Shown piece after piece: positions 36,218 through 46,335 of a stretch of DNA of 64,000 nucleotides (its first letter is position 1; each line of letters starts with the position of its first letter). This stretch comes from Mixophyes australis. Its lineage: Eukaryota > Chordata > Amphibia > Anura > Limnodynastidae. A program made the translations under genes and the position numbers. Location: positions 159,400,727 to 159,464,726 of the forward strand of contig JAVHZZ010000004.1 of the NCBI GenBank assembly GCA_036250195.1, read 5' to 3'. The notes below the pieces were generated by a model. That model ran no database searches, had not been told where the DNA came from, and worked only from the letters and a program-made list of their open reading frames with translations.

Positions 36218-37797
36218 CAAGTAGACGGGAGCGTTTCCATAGTGCATTATTATCATTTATTAATTAGAAGAAACAAAATAGTATTGCATATACCAGAAAG
36301 CCTTCAGATAAAAGCATGTAATTTGTAATTCGGCAAGATAACACTTGCGGACGATGAAAGACAGTCCTCACAGTAACTGCATCTGAATTCCTCTATGCGT
36401 TTCGTTTCAAACAACTTCGTCAGGAGGGGTGGGTCTTACCTATGGTAAGTTCTCTTTTAAAGGGCAGTTTTTAGCAAGTTTAATTCATTAACCTCTGTTA
36501 CATCGTTATTACAGAGTTCTCTTTTCACAGTCTGTTACATCTTTCTGAAATAGTGCAAATTGTATGCAAAAATATATAAACAATAATCAAATAAACAATG
36601 CATTTTAAAACATTTTAAAAAGTTTCATTAGTCAAATGTCATTAAAAAGAGCTTGGATTCATCAGGCATCATAGATATTAATACTAAAGGAGTTTTTTCG
36701 GATCCGCCAATATTCAAATGATTAAAACCAGCCAAATTAATTCATAAAATAAATGTGTAATCGTATTTTTAAGTCCACCAAACTCATATATAAAATTCAC
36801 AGCAGCATAAATATAAAATAAATTATTAATTTTTCTCTAGGAAACAATCAACACCATAATTAGAGGTACATATGGCGGGAGAATAGTATAAGTAATATAG
36901 CATAGATTATTCGTTCTCCTCTAGGGAACAGACAACACTATAACTATAAATACATATATCGGGGGAACACTCAGTATCACATATTTTCTAAGAGAGTTAG
37001 TTCTTCCATTATTCCTAAATTCCTTGTCACTATCTGAAACATAACCATATTAAAATGATTTAGATAATTCTCAAACTTTTTTAAGTTCCTTTTCAATATT
37101 CTCAAAGATCTCTTGTGTTATAAAATAAATCGTATAACAAAGCTGAAAGGTGATATACGGCTATAAGCAAAGGTTCTTACACATAGTCTAGCCAAACATA
37201 GTAGTCTCCAATCGATCACTCACATGTCTTACAAGGAAACAAAATTCTTTGGAAGCAACATATATTAAATCAGTTCCAAAGTAACATAAAATCACAAAAC
37301 TCTGATTTTTTTTAAAAACGGAATTATTCAAATATAAGAGAGATTATCTGATTTCATCTAAGATCTATAAATCTTTCAATACTAAAGATGCTTCACATAT
37401 AGAGAATTTTTATATGACTTTATAAGGATGAGGATAAATAATTAAACCAACAGCCATATGATTTCACAATCCTTCTATAAAGTAAAATCTACAAGAATAC
37501 ACAAATCTTTCAATTAGTATTACTTCACAAAAATTACATCAGTTCATTTCATTTAGACTAAGAACATCATTGTGAACAACATACTAAGTAACTATAGTGA
37601 AGTATATATTATAGATAACCTTTATAAAGGTCTCAAACACTCAAAACATATTATCAGTTGATTATCAGGATTATCTCGATGTCACACTTAATATATAAGT
37701 ATGTAATATCTCTCTATTATAAAGTATTGTAAAACATTATAAAACCGGAGTGATTTCACATCCCTCATTTAACCCTACTGGAGAGAAAGCATTAAGA

Positions 37798-37798
<1 letters not shown>
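36214..37798. other. AT-rich repeat-derived stretch, unclassified
   Basis: It contains the hammerhead-like motif, and a degenerate duplication in which GGAAACAATCAACACCATAA (36840-36859) is echoed by GGGAACAGACAACACTATAA (36925-36944). If the motif belongs to a Penelope-like element, this stretch would be its flanking non-coding part. I could not read any reverse transcriptase or GIY-YIG domain here. Confidence 0.35.
36390..36427 (-). ncRNA. Hammerhead-ribozyme-like motif (candidate, probably degenerate)
   Basis: On the minus strand CTGACGA (36423-36417) matches the hammerhead CUGANGA box. A small stem (GTT/AAC) and GAAA (36403-36400) follow, then a very short stem III region ending in ATA with the last base at 36394. 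The flanking CCTC (36427-36424) and GAGG (36393-36390) pair as stem I. Such minimal hammerheads are known in Penelope-like retroelements. Against it: an extra A lies between the box and stem II, and the 15.2/16.2 pair is C against A. Function is doubtful in this copy. Confidence 0.3.
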
Positions 37799-37800
<2 letters not shown>

Positions 37801-37849
<49 letters not shown>

Positions 37850-37983
37850 GGTAAGCGGTTTTACTTGGAGTCGTTTCTCCCGCCAAACTCGGATCACAAA
37901 ATGAGGTGAAACGTCATTTCTGGTAAAATTTTGTTAAAAATGTGTGCTCTCTCTCTCTCCTCTCTCTCTCTCTCTCCGTATAT

Positions 37984-38029
<46 letters not shown>
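37801..38029. repeat. (TA)n, (CT)n, (TA)n microsatellites around a hAT-like terminus
   Basis: TA tracts lie at 37801-37846 and about 37979-38029, a CT tract at 37947-37977. Between them 37847-37940 starts AGAGGTAAGCGG and carries ATGAGGTGAAACGTCAT. This resembles, in inverse orientation, the terminal block at 30354-30548. Confidence 0.8.
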
Positions 38030-38030
<1 letters not shown>

Positions 38031-38988
38031 CTCTCTCATTTTCTTCAGTGCCATTTTAGAACAGACAGCATGTAGGGAGGAGGTTAGCTGCGGTGCCCTG
38101 CTCATAAAATAGCATTAAGGGTGAACCAGGGACATAGGAAAGCAGTAGAATACTGTCAATATTGTAAAACAGATCTATGGAGCATAGTCAGCTACAATAG
38201 TTTGCTGACCAATTGCTTTTAATTTCAATCGTAAATACACTTTACATGGACTAGTTGTTGTTGTTAATGCATTGCATTGCATATATATAATAGTACTAGA
38301 CAGTATATACAGACTGGGTTACAGAGATATCATTGTGAACTAACTAGTGTATTTATTTCTTTGAGGAAAAACTGTGTGCTTTTGCTGTCAGAGTATTAGC
38401 AGCATAATCCAAAAAACAAACAGACTTCTTTCTTTTAAACGTGAAAGTTTTTCTAGTGAAAGTAATCTTGTGTGGGGCATTGACAACTGAAATAATTTAG
38501 AAAGAAGTGGGTATTTACATGTGAGATTCAGCAGCAGATGCACACCTGAAAAAAGGCTATATATTATTATATTATAATCTTTTCTATTTTTCAATACTTA
38601 TCTGTTTTGGAAGGGTCATTCAGTGAAATATATGTTTAAAGAAGGCTGTCTGTGAAGGTCAGCATGCAGAAGCATACCACAAAAAAAAGTTATGTGTTAT
38701 AATCTTTTCTATTTTTCAATGCCTGTCCATTTTGTCCTGTTTGTGTGTGAGCAGCAGGTAGACACCCCAAAACAGTAAACAGAGTGTTCTTCTCTTTGAC
38801 TCAGAGCAGCACAACCCCATAATAAAATATAAAACTTGTTTATTAGAACTATATTGTGGAGCAGTGTCTAAAGACTTGTAAGATAACATTCCTTTCCTTC
38901 CCTATCTCATTGGGGTTTTCCCTGGTATGGTGGCAGGCATCTACAAGTAGCTCAATCTGTTCAAGTAGCATTACTGCTCTTGGTAACC

Positions 38989-39828
38989 ATGGATCACTGT
39001 ACAGATAAGGAGCAGCCCAGTACCAGTACTGGCAGTAGTAGTACTGTTACGACCTCTACTAGTAAAAATGCGGTAAGAAAGTTGACAAAAGCATACTCAA
39101 AATCCAAACACTATTTGTCAAATTCAATCTAAAATAAACATCAGCTTTTGATGTAAGGCGCAGTATTATGAGTGTATTTTCAGACAAATGTGGTGATTTG
39201 GCCAAAAAAAGGAAAATAGCTAACATTCCATATACCACCTGCAGTGGCAAGACAAGGCTCAGACTATGTCAACCTTTCTACTAGTATGAGCCTTGCTACT
39301 GCTGGTACTGGTATACACACTAGAATGGCCATTCCAAAACTGAGTGCCCAATGAGGTTGCGCATCTTCCTGAATTTCACATGCACCACATTTTTGCTCAG
39401 AGTGTACATCTGTTACTGACACCTCCAAGACAGACAAATCAGTGCCTGAGGATAACCCTGTTGAAAAATAACGTAGGCACCTTCAGAATCCTGAGGAGAA
39501 TCTAAGGAGGGTATCCAAGATTGCTACATGTGAGTCTGAGGTTTCAGATTCAGACACTGTAATAATAGAGCATCCGCCTTCAAAAAGTCCTCAACCATTT
39601 GAAAATGTGAGGATGGGTAGAAGTATTATTAGTGTTGATGATGATTTACTCATAGAAATTGAGGAGGTTACTATGGAAGTTGTAAATGTGCAAGAGGATG
39701 AAGGGGATAATTGTGGATCTGAAAATGAATTTATTGTACATGGACAAGATAATGAGGAGGATGGTGATGATTGTGTTGAAGTAAGACAGCCACCAGTGTT
39801 ACCACCAGCAGATGCCCATGATAAGTGA
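38989..39828 (+). pseudogene. hAT transposase-like N-terminal region
   Basis: From an ATG at 38989 the frame reads MDHCTDKEQPSTSTGSSSTV, a Ser/Thr-rich start common in ZBED-like hAT proteins, then stops and shifts. The last part (about 39540-39828) is an acidic stretch (ISVDDDLLIEIEEV, EDEGDNCGSENEF). It ends exactly where the CR1 LINE begins. No catalytic residues lie here. Assignment rests on position relative to the recognisable hAT parts downstream and is moderate. Confidence 0.5.
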
Positions 39829-40722
39829 GTGCTGGGACCACTCCTTTTTAATATATTTATTAATGACCTTGGTGATGGTTTAGAGAGTAAAGTTTCTATT
39901 TTTGCAGATGACACTAAACTCTGTAAGGTAATAAAATCAGAGCAAGATGTAGCTTCTCTACAGAGGGACTTAAAAAAACTGGAGGATTGGGCGGCCAAAT
40001 GGAATATGAGGTTTAACACAGATAAATGTAAGGTTATGCATTCAGGGATCAAAAACAAGAACGCAATCTATAAATTAAATGGAATTAATTTAGGAGAATC
40101 TATAATGGAAAAGGATTTGGGAGTGCTCGTAGACAGTAGACTTAGCAATAGTGCTCAATGTCAAGCAGCAGCTGCAAGGGCAAACAAAGTATTGGCATGC
40201 ATAAAAAGGGGCATAGATGCAAGGGAAGACAGTGTAATTTTGCCACTGTATAAATCGTTGTTAAGACCTCATCTTGAATATGCAGTACAGATCTGGGCAC
40301 CACTCTATAAAAAAGATAATTTGGAACTAGAAAGGGTTCAGAGAAGGGCGACAAAATTGATAAAGGGTATGGAGTCATTAAGTTATGAGGAAAGGTTAGC
40401 CAGTTTAGGCATGTTTACTTTAGAAAAGAGGCGTCTAAGGGGAGATATGATTACTATGTACAAATACATTAGGGGTCAATACGGAGAGCTTTCATGGGAA
40501 CTTTTTACCCCAAGGACCATACACAGGACACGTGGTCAACCCCTAAGGTTAGAGGAGAGGAAATTTCACAACCAGCAAAGGAAGGGGTTCTTTACAGTAA
40601 GGGCAGTCAAGATATGGAATTCATTGCCAGGGAAGGTTGTGATGGCAGATTCAATAGATATGTTTAAGAAAGGGTTAGACAAATTTTTAGCGGAAAGGTG
40701 TATCCAGGGATACGACCGTTAA
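39829..40722 (+). pseudogene. CR1-like LINE reverse transcriptase, C-terminal 297 codons
   Basis: The open frame encodes the RT palm with FADD at 39901-39912, then KWNMRFNTDKCKVMHSG, EKDLGVLVDSRLSNS and PLYKSLLRPHLEYAVQIWAP. The CR1/Jockey-type C-terminus follows: ERVQRRATKLIKGMESLSYE, LEKRRLRGDMITMYKY, FFTVRAVKIWNSLPGKVV. The N-terminal endonuclease and first RT motifs are lost by 5' truncation, so no natural start codon is present. The absence of stops over 297 codons suggests this insertion is much younger than the hAT sequence it interrupts. Confidence 0.9.
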
Positions 40723-40928
40723 TTTAAAATAAAGGATAGTAGTGGATATAAGATAAAAATTGGATTGCAATATTGAGTCTGGGGGGATTTTCAAAATTGA
40801 AACAGATTGGCGGTTGCCTACTCTGGATTAATTTCAAATATAAGTGCAGGATCGCAGGAGATCCAAAATAGGTTGAACTTGATGGACTGGTGTCTTTTTT
40901 CAACCTCATCAACTATGTTACTATGTTA
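39829..40928 (+). mobile_element. 5'-truncated CR1-like LINE inserted in the hAT sequence
   Basis: It starts abruptly within RT (VLGPLLFNIFINDL), contains a 297-codon open frame, and ends in a 3' UTR with GGTTGAACTTGATGGACTGG (40871-40890), then TTTTTTCAACCTCATCAACT and the short tandem tail ACTATGTTACTATGTTA (about 40911-40928). This tail type is typical of vertebrate CR1/L3-like LINEs. No clear duplication flanks it, which is common for CR1. Confidence 0.85.
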
Positions 40929-41159
40929 CATTATCATGCCAGGGCATAAAATAGAAAAAAACACATCTTGTGTCTGGAAATCTATTTATCTAAACCCAGA
41001 CAACATTTCTCAAGCCATTTGTACCCTTTGGCATTTCAAAATTAGTGGAGGTAGGAACGTTAATTATCTAGACACCTCTCTCCCTCATACTTCATTTACA
41101 GCAAGTTCATTCAAGTCGTGTTTCCAAAAGTTGCAAATTGTGTATAGTAGCAAGCAGCC

Positions 41160-41614
41160 CAGCATCATCTAGCTGCGGAATGGATAGACAGTTGAAATCC
41201 TCACTGGCGTCAACAACTTCATCATCAAACTCCTCATTTTTAGTATGTAGTCCTGCACCCAATTTTCCATTCCAAATGACTCCCCTGATGCAATCCATGG
41301 TTCCGAAGAAACATCCCTGCACACTACAACTGCTGCTGCTGGGGGTAATGCATCAACACAGAAGGGAAGCAAGACAACTAAGCATAATTTTACACAATGG
41401 TCTGTGAAGGAAGCGTTTGCAAGAGGAAACAAGTATGACAATCAGCATCCTGTATGAAGAATACCGTTCTCGCCGCCAATTATCAACAAAATGTGTATTT
41501 TCCAGTGGGGATGAATTAATATTATGTGATAATGATGATCATGACATCAGTGATGAGGATGATGATAAGGGTGATGACTTGGTCATCAACATAGAGAAAG
41601 ATGACCACTGTTAG
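41160..41614 (+). pseudogene. hAT transposase with internal deletion (N-terminal part joined to acidic tail)
   Basis: Across frames, 41170-41300 reads SSLASTTSSSNSSFLVCSPA and a frame around 41370-41450 reads FTQWSVKEAFARGNKYDNQH, which I take as an N-terminal DNA-binding/linker region. It passes almost directly into an acidic C-terminal tail SSGDELILCDNDDHDISDED (about 41504-41560), equivalent to the tails at 25.5 kb and 28.8 kb. The whole catalytic core (with LDPRFK) and dimerisation block are missing, so this is an internal deletion derivative. Confidence 0.55.
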
Positions 41615-41711
41615 CCAAATGATCACAAGAAATTTGTACAAAAAAACAAAAACAATTAAACTGTTATCTATTCTGTCTACTTCATCAGACAACAAGAATT
41701 TTTTTCTCTTT

Positions 41712-42925
41712 TGTGGGGGCCCAAACAAATCAAGCACTTTAGCCACAAAAGTGGCAGCCCATGTCGCTGAAGTGCTTGATTTGTTCAACTATGTGCATGT
41801 CCTTTTTAACATATGGGTGGGATTGGACTCAAGGGATATTCCATCTTGCACCATTTTACATTTTGGTCTTGATCTGTCAGCTTGTGTAACAGTCGACAAT
41901 TCAGGTGTAAACAGTATTATTAGGTCACCAATTAACATAGTGGATAGTATGATTAGGTAGGCAATTCAGATGTTGACATTATTATTATAAGGTTAGGGAT
42001 AGCGATATGGGTAAGGACAGGGATGGGGACAGATATATGGACACGGTTTTGGACAGGGTTAGGGACAGGGTTATGAACAGGGATAGGGACAGTGTTAGGG
42101 ACATGGACAGACACAGTGTTAGGGACAGGAATAGAGACATGGTTAAGAACAGGGTTAGGGATAGAGACAGGGACAGAGTTAGGCATAATACTGTCTTCAT
42201 TTGAATTGTCAACCTAATAAATACTGTCTACATTTTAATTGTTGTCCTAATAAAATTGTGATTGTCATTATATTGTCAACTTTATATCCCTGTCTATTCT
42301 GCTGCCCACCAATCTTATTATATCAATCCTGTAGCTGTTGGACACATGTATGTATCACACCTGGGTCTTGTCTCATCATCTGTTAAATAAAGTTTACTGA
42401 TGCTAATGCTGTCCATCTAAAGAGTTCTGATACTGCTACTGCTGTCCCCTCTCCAATGTATTGCTGCTCACCCTTTCCAATATATTTTCTGCAGTGCTGA
42501 CCCTCTCCAATGTATTTGCTGCAGTGCTGACCTTCACCTATGTATTGATGCTGACCCACTCCAATGTGTCACACATGCTGCCTTATGAGTATCTGCTTGG
42601 TGTATCTTCTATAGTCAAAGACAATGTAATTGATGTAGGCATCTTCAATGAGGGTGATGGTTGGTTACCATTGAGGAAGATTACCACTATTATCCAAATG
42701 CCTAGGATTCATTTGTTAACAACCCTATCAAGCATCCAGTTGAACAATCATCAGCAATAATGTTGGCTTTTGAGGGGGCTCAACTAAATTAAACACTTAA
42801 GCCACAAAAGGGTCAGTGACAGTCACTAGAGTGCTTGGTTTGTTAACCTTTGTGCATGTGATTTTCAACATGTGGCACCTAGGTGGCCCCAAGGACAATG
42901 CCATCTTGCACAATTTGTGCTCCTC
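41712..42925 (+). repeat. Duplicated hAT 3' segment with hairpins, flanking a minisatellite
   Basis: About 41712-41870 recurs in diverged form at 42771-42925 (shared phrases: TTAGCCACAAAAG against TAAGCCACAAAAG, GTGCATGT, GCCATCTTGCAC-like). In the first copy AACAAATCAAGCACTT (41724-41739) pairs perfectly with 41770-41785, and GCCAC/GTGGC forms an inner stem. The telomere-like minisatellite lies between the copies. Confidence 0.75.
41995..42184 (+). repeat. Degenerate GGTTAGGGACAG-type minisatellite
   Basis: Roughly 6- and 12-bp units such as GTTAGGGACAGG, GATAGGGACAGT and GTTAGGGATAGA recur about 15 times. Open frames on both strands here are consequences of the repeat. Confidence 0.85.
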
Positions 42926-44280
42926 TACTTTTCCCCAAGAATCTTCTGAAGCCATCGTTACATTTTTGCACCAAAATTTCCTTTCTTGGGGGCTTTTTGA
43001 AACTCATTGCAATGCTTGTTTTTCAGCATGTTACTTGTATTGCCAACTAACTGCTGGTTGTATGACCAATATGCCAAATTCTGTCTCTTTATTTCTCAGA
43101 ATGTGGACATTTAAATTCATTTGCATTGTCTTATCAAGACAGATGTTTGGAAACCAAATCTGCATCAATGTGAGTTATACATACTTGTATGAGAACTATT
43201 GCCCAATCTGAACTGTCTGGCTTACATATTACCTAGCCTAGTGGGTTTGTCTTTTTAAAGCTATACAAATATCTAAAAATATTTTTAGATAAATTCTATA
43301 TTGATATACATGACATATATTATACATGACATAGTTATATACTTGCAAATATATACAAGTGATGAGTCCCCTTGTTTGATTTACAAGGGCAGCATTACAG
43401 CACATACTAATTTGTATTCAGCCAGATCTACCTTACTAAACCATAAAAAGCACTTATAGTAAAACAAGGTGTTTGAAAGCTCGACTCTTGACTCACAGTG
43501 AATACTCTACCCAACAATAAGTGCATACAAAAGTCTGGGGGGATATTCATTTTGACAACATTGCTGCGGACTATCCAGGGGATAGAGTGATATGACCTCA
43601 TAGTAAAGTCCAATTTCATTTGAGAGAGAATGCTTGGAAAGTTAGCCTGGAATAGCTTTTCAGCCAGATCTACCTTACTAAACCATAAAAAGCACTTTAA
43701 TAATACAAGGTGTTTGAAAGCTCTACTCTTGGCTCCAGTTGAATACTCTACTGAACAATAAGTGCATAGTACATAAATAGATAAAGGTTCAGGCCATCTT
43801 CCTCTATTTAGTTTTATCAATGTCTGTATTAACTGTATTAATTAACTTTATTAATTCTACCACTGTCCATCCAATGAATGCTGCCTGTTTCTGTAGCATA
43901 TGTGTCTATGAGGAATGCTCTGTTACGTTATTTCTTGATAATGAAGTTGATCAGAGAGTGGAGAGGTATCATAAAAGTAATCCCCTTTTAATTAAGGTAC
44001 TTATGATATCTAAAGTACATTTTTACAATTCTGCCATATAGTGTCTCCTAGTCTAGAACTTGTATCTTTTATGAAACTGCCATGGATTTGTGCGACATAT
44101 TTGTGCAAATGCTCTGTCACGAATTTTAGCCAACCAGATTGCTGCAGACTTTGTTCAAAATTGGTGAAATTTGGAACCGATGTGAAGGGATCATTAGAAA
44201 ATAGACTGGAAATGACTGGAAATGAATGTTAAGGCTATAAGTAGTAATGTAGGAGCAAAAACAGCTCAACATGACATAAT
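42926..44280 (+). other. Non-coding, probable hAT interior
   Basis: It includes a direct duplication of about 115 bp (43420-43535 and 43661-43775, both starting AGCCAGATCTACCTTACTAA). Open frames here (for example 42816-43211) show no motifs. Confidence 0.4.
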
Positions 44281-44470
44281 GTTACCTATTTTTCACAAAG
44301 TTTAATTAAACCAGGTCCAAAACCAAATCCAAAACCAAAACCTTCAGCATTTGTTTAACAAATCCGTTAGCAAAGCTGAAATATGAAGTTGGGTTAGACA
44401 CTGACACCGGTTTCGAATCCAAACCATGAGAGTCAGTGCACATCTTTCTTATATATACATATATATTTAA

Positions 44471-44473
<3 letters not shown>

Positions 44474-44531
<58 letters not shown>
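44474..44531. repeat. (TA)n(TG)n microsatellite
   Basis: TA tract followed by about ten TG units. Confidence 0.95.
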
Positions 44532-45849
44532 ATTTGGCCTGGATGCTAGAACTCCAAAATAGTACAAAATAGGGGGGTTATATCTGCGCAAATACCCAGT
44601 GTAAATAGGTGATGGCTGCCCACTAAACTTTATTGTTTTTGTATAGGCGCCTGGGGACTACCCCAAGTTTACTTGTGGTTGTTTTAGAACTCCAAAATGT
44701 TGAGAAGATACAGCAAGACATCAACAAGGCGCACCCACTAAGCTTCTCATACGATTAATGTGTTTATTAATAAATAAGCAAATCTGTCTATATTTATATA
44801 AACACACAAACAGGTTCACTAATATTTATTTTTAGATGTTAGATGTTAAACTTGCTGAATGGCAAAGTACAGTGAGAAGAAATATGGGGTTATGGGCAAT
44901 AGTAGTGTAAACAATAACTTAATAAACTCACATCTTTCTTGCTCATAAAGTAAATTTTAAAACAAAAAATGTGTTAAAATAATGTTGAACAATATAACTG
45001 ATTCAGTTATATTTATTCTTATCTAGTGAACGTACAGTAACATGTCTGTCAAAATATATTTAATTTTACATGGGTAAAATGAGAACATAATCACACATAT
45101 AATTTAATTTGGAATTGTTTTATATTGCTTACAAAATGTATAAAATTGATTACCATTGGAATTAGTAATTTGGCAATGACTCTCATAAACTGAACATTTG
45201 CATGACTTGATTTAACATGAACATATGCTCATTTAATTTCCTGTATATCATTGTTTTGCTGTTCTGGGAAGTTTAGAGAGATTACAATATATTGCACTAA
45301 ATTAGTTTGCCTGCATAACAAATGTGATGTTAATTTAATTTTAAACACATAATGATTGTGTTGTAGTCTATCCGTTTTGGCCATAGACAAAAATGTTTTC
45401 TCCTGTTGTTATGCACTGTTTTAAAGATCCAACCCTTTCGTACTCAGAAAACATATGTGGCAACCCAAAGCAAATCCAGTCTGATGTCGTAATCTGTAAC
45501 ATAGCCCCCAATGAAAACTAAGTGGCAATGAAAATAGCATTTTTCAAAAGATAAACAAGTGAACCATTCCTTTATCCTCTTACAACATAGCATTCTGTTC
45601 TGACTTTTAAATCAGTCAGAATAAACAGCAAAATTAATATTTTGGTCTCTGTAAATAAGTGCACATTTCAGAAAATCTTAGTCCTGATTATCGTGCAAAA
45701 AAGTGTTTGGAACTGTAATCCAACATTTTTATTTATAATGTAGAGAAGGCAGGTAATGTTTTAACGGAAAGGTCTGTAGAATATCATCATCATGAACAAA
45801 CACAACTAAACTTCAGGAAATGCTCATCTATGATGACCATAGAGCAGAT
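44532..45849. other. AT-rich non-coding stretch
   Basis: Nothing recognised. Confidence 0.45.
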
Positions 45850-46335
45850 GGAACCGGAGGCGCTAGCCTAGACTGGAGCAGGTGGTCAGTGGCAGGCCGA
45901 GGTCAGGAGTCCGCAGCAGACAGGCAAATCGGTATCCAAGCAAAGGTCAGGGTCACAAGCAAAACAACGCAGTATAGTAGTCAACAAAAGTTCAGGGCAA
46001 CAGGCAAACAGGCAAGGTCCAAAGTACAGGCAACGGTCACAAAGGATGGTCAACCCAGGGCCGTAACTAGGGCTGTGCGACAGGGGCGACCGCCTAGGGC
46101 GCAGCCAATCAGAGCTAGGAAGGCACACCTAAGATAATTTACCCCAGGAGGCTGATAATAGATTTCCTCCTACTGCGCACGTGCCCGGCTAATTCCTTCA
46201 CTGGAAAGCAGCGAACTGACATCTTGGCATCCAGCCCTTGCCCTAGCAATGGTCAGGGCGGAAGCGGAAGTGACGTCCCAGTCGTCAAGGACGTGGCCGG
46301 GACGCAGGGAGCAGAGGAGAGCGAATTGTAACAGT
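45850..46335. mobile_element. GC-rich repeat fragment with a hAT-like terminus inside
   Basis: A compositionally distinct island with AGGTCAGG- and ACAGGCAA-type short motifs. CAGGGCCGTAACTAGGGC at 46056-46073 has the form of a hAT terminus (CAGGGCCG), but the other end and a duplication were not seen. Open frames of 80-105 codons on both strands reflect base composition. Confidence 0.35.

Larger units (their letters stand above)
37847..44452 (+). mobile_element. hAT-derived region interrupted by a CR1 LINE
   Basis: A hAT-like left terminus (37847), a transposase N-terminal part (38989-39828), a CR1 insertion (39829-40928), further N-terminal sequence joined to an acidic C-terminal tail (41160-41614), duplicated 3' non-coding sequence (41712-42925) and a right end with CCAAAACCAAATCCAAAACC (44313-44332) ending GTGCACATCTTT (44441-44452) lie in consistent order. 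The left and right termini look like different subfamilies, so this may be two nested or adjacent elements. No target duplication was found. Confidence 0.5.

Noticed and set aside
41995..42184. Interstitial telomere repeat from a chromosome fusion
   Set aside because: The units are GGTTAGGGACAG-like and irregular, not TTAGGG hexamers; a minisatellite inside a transposon is simpler.
45820..46137. 105-codon open frame in the GC-rich island
   Set aside because: Both strands are open because of base composition and short repeats; no protein motif was found.
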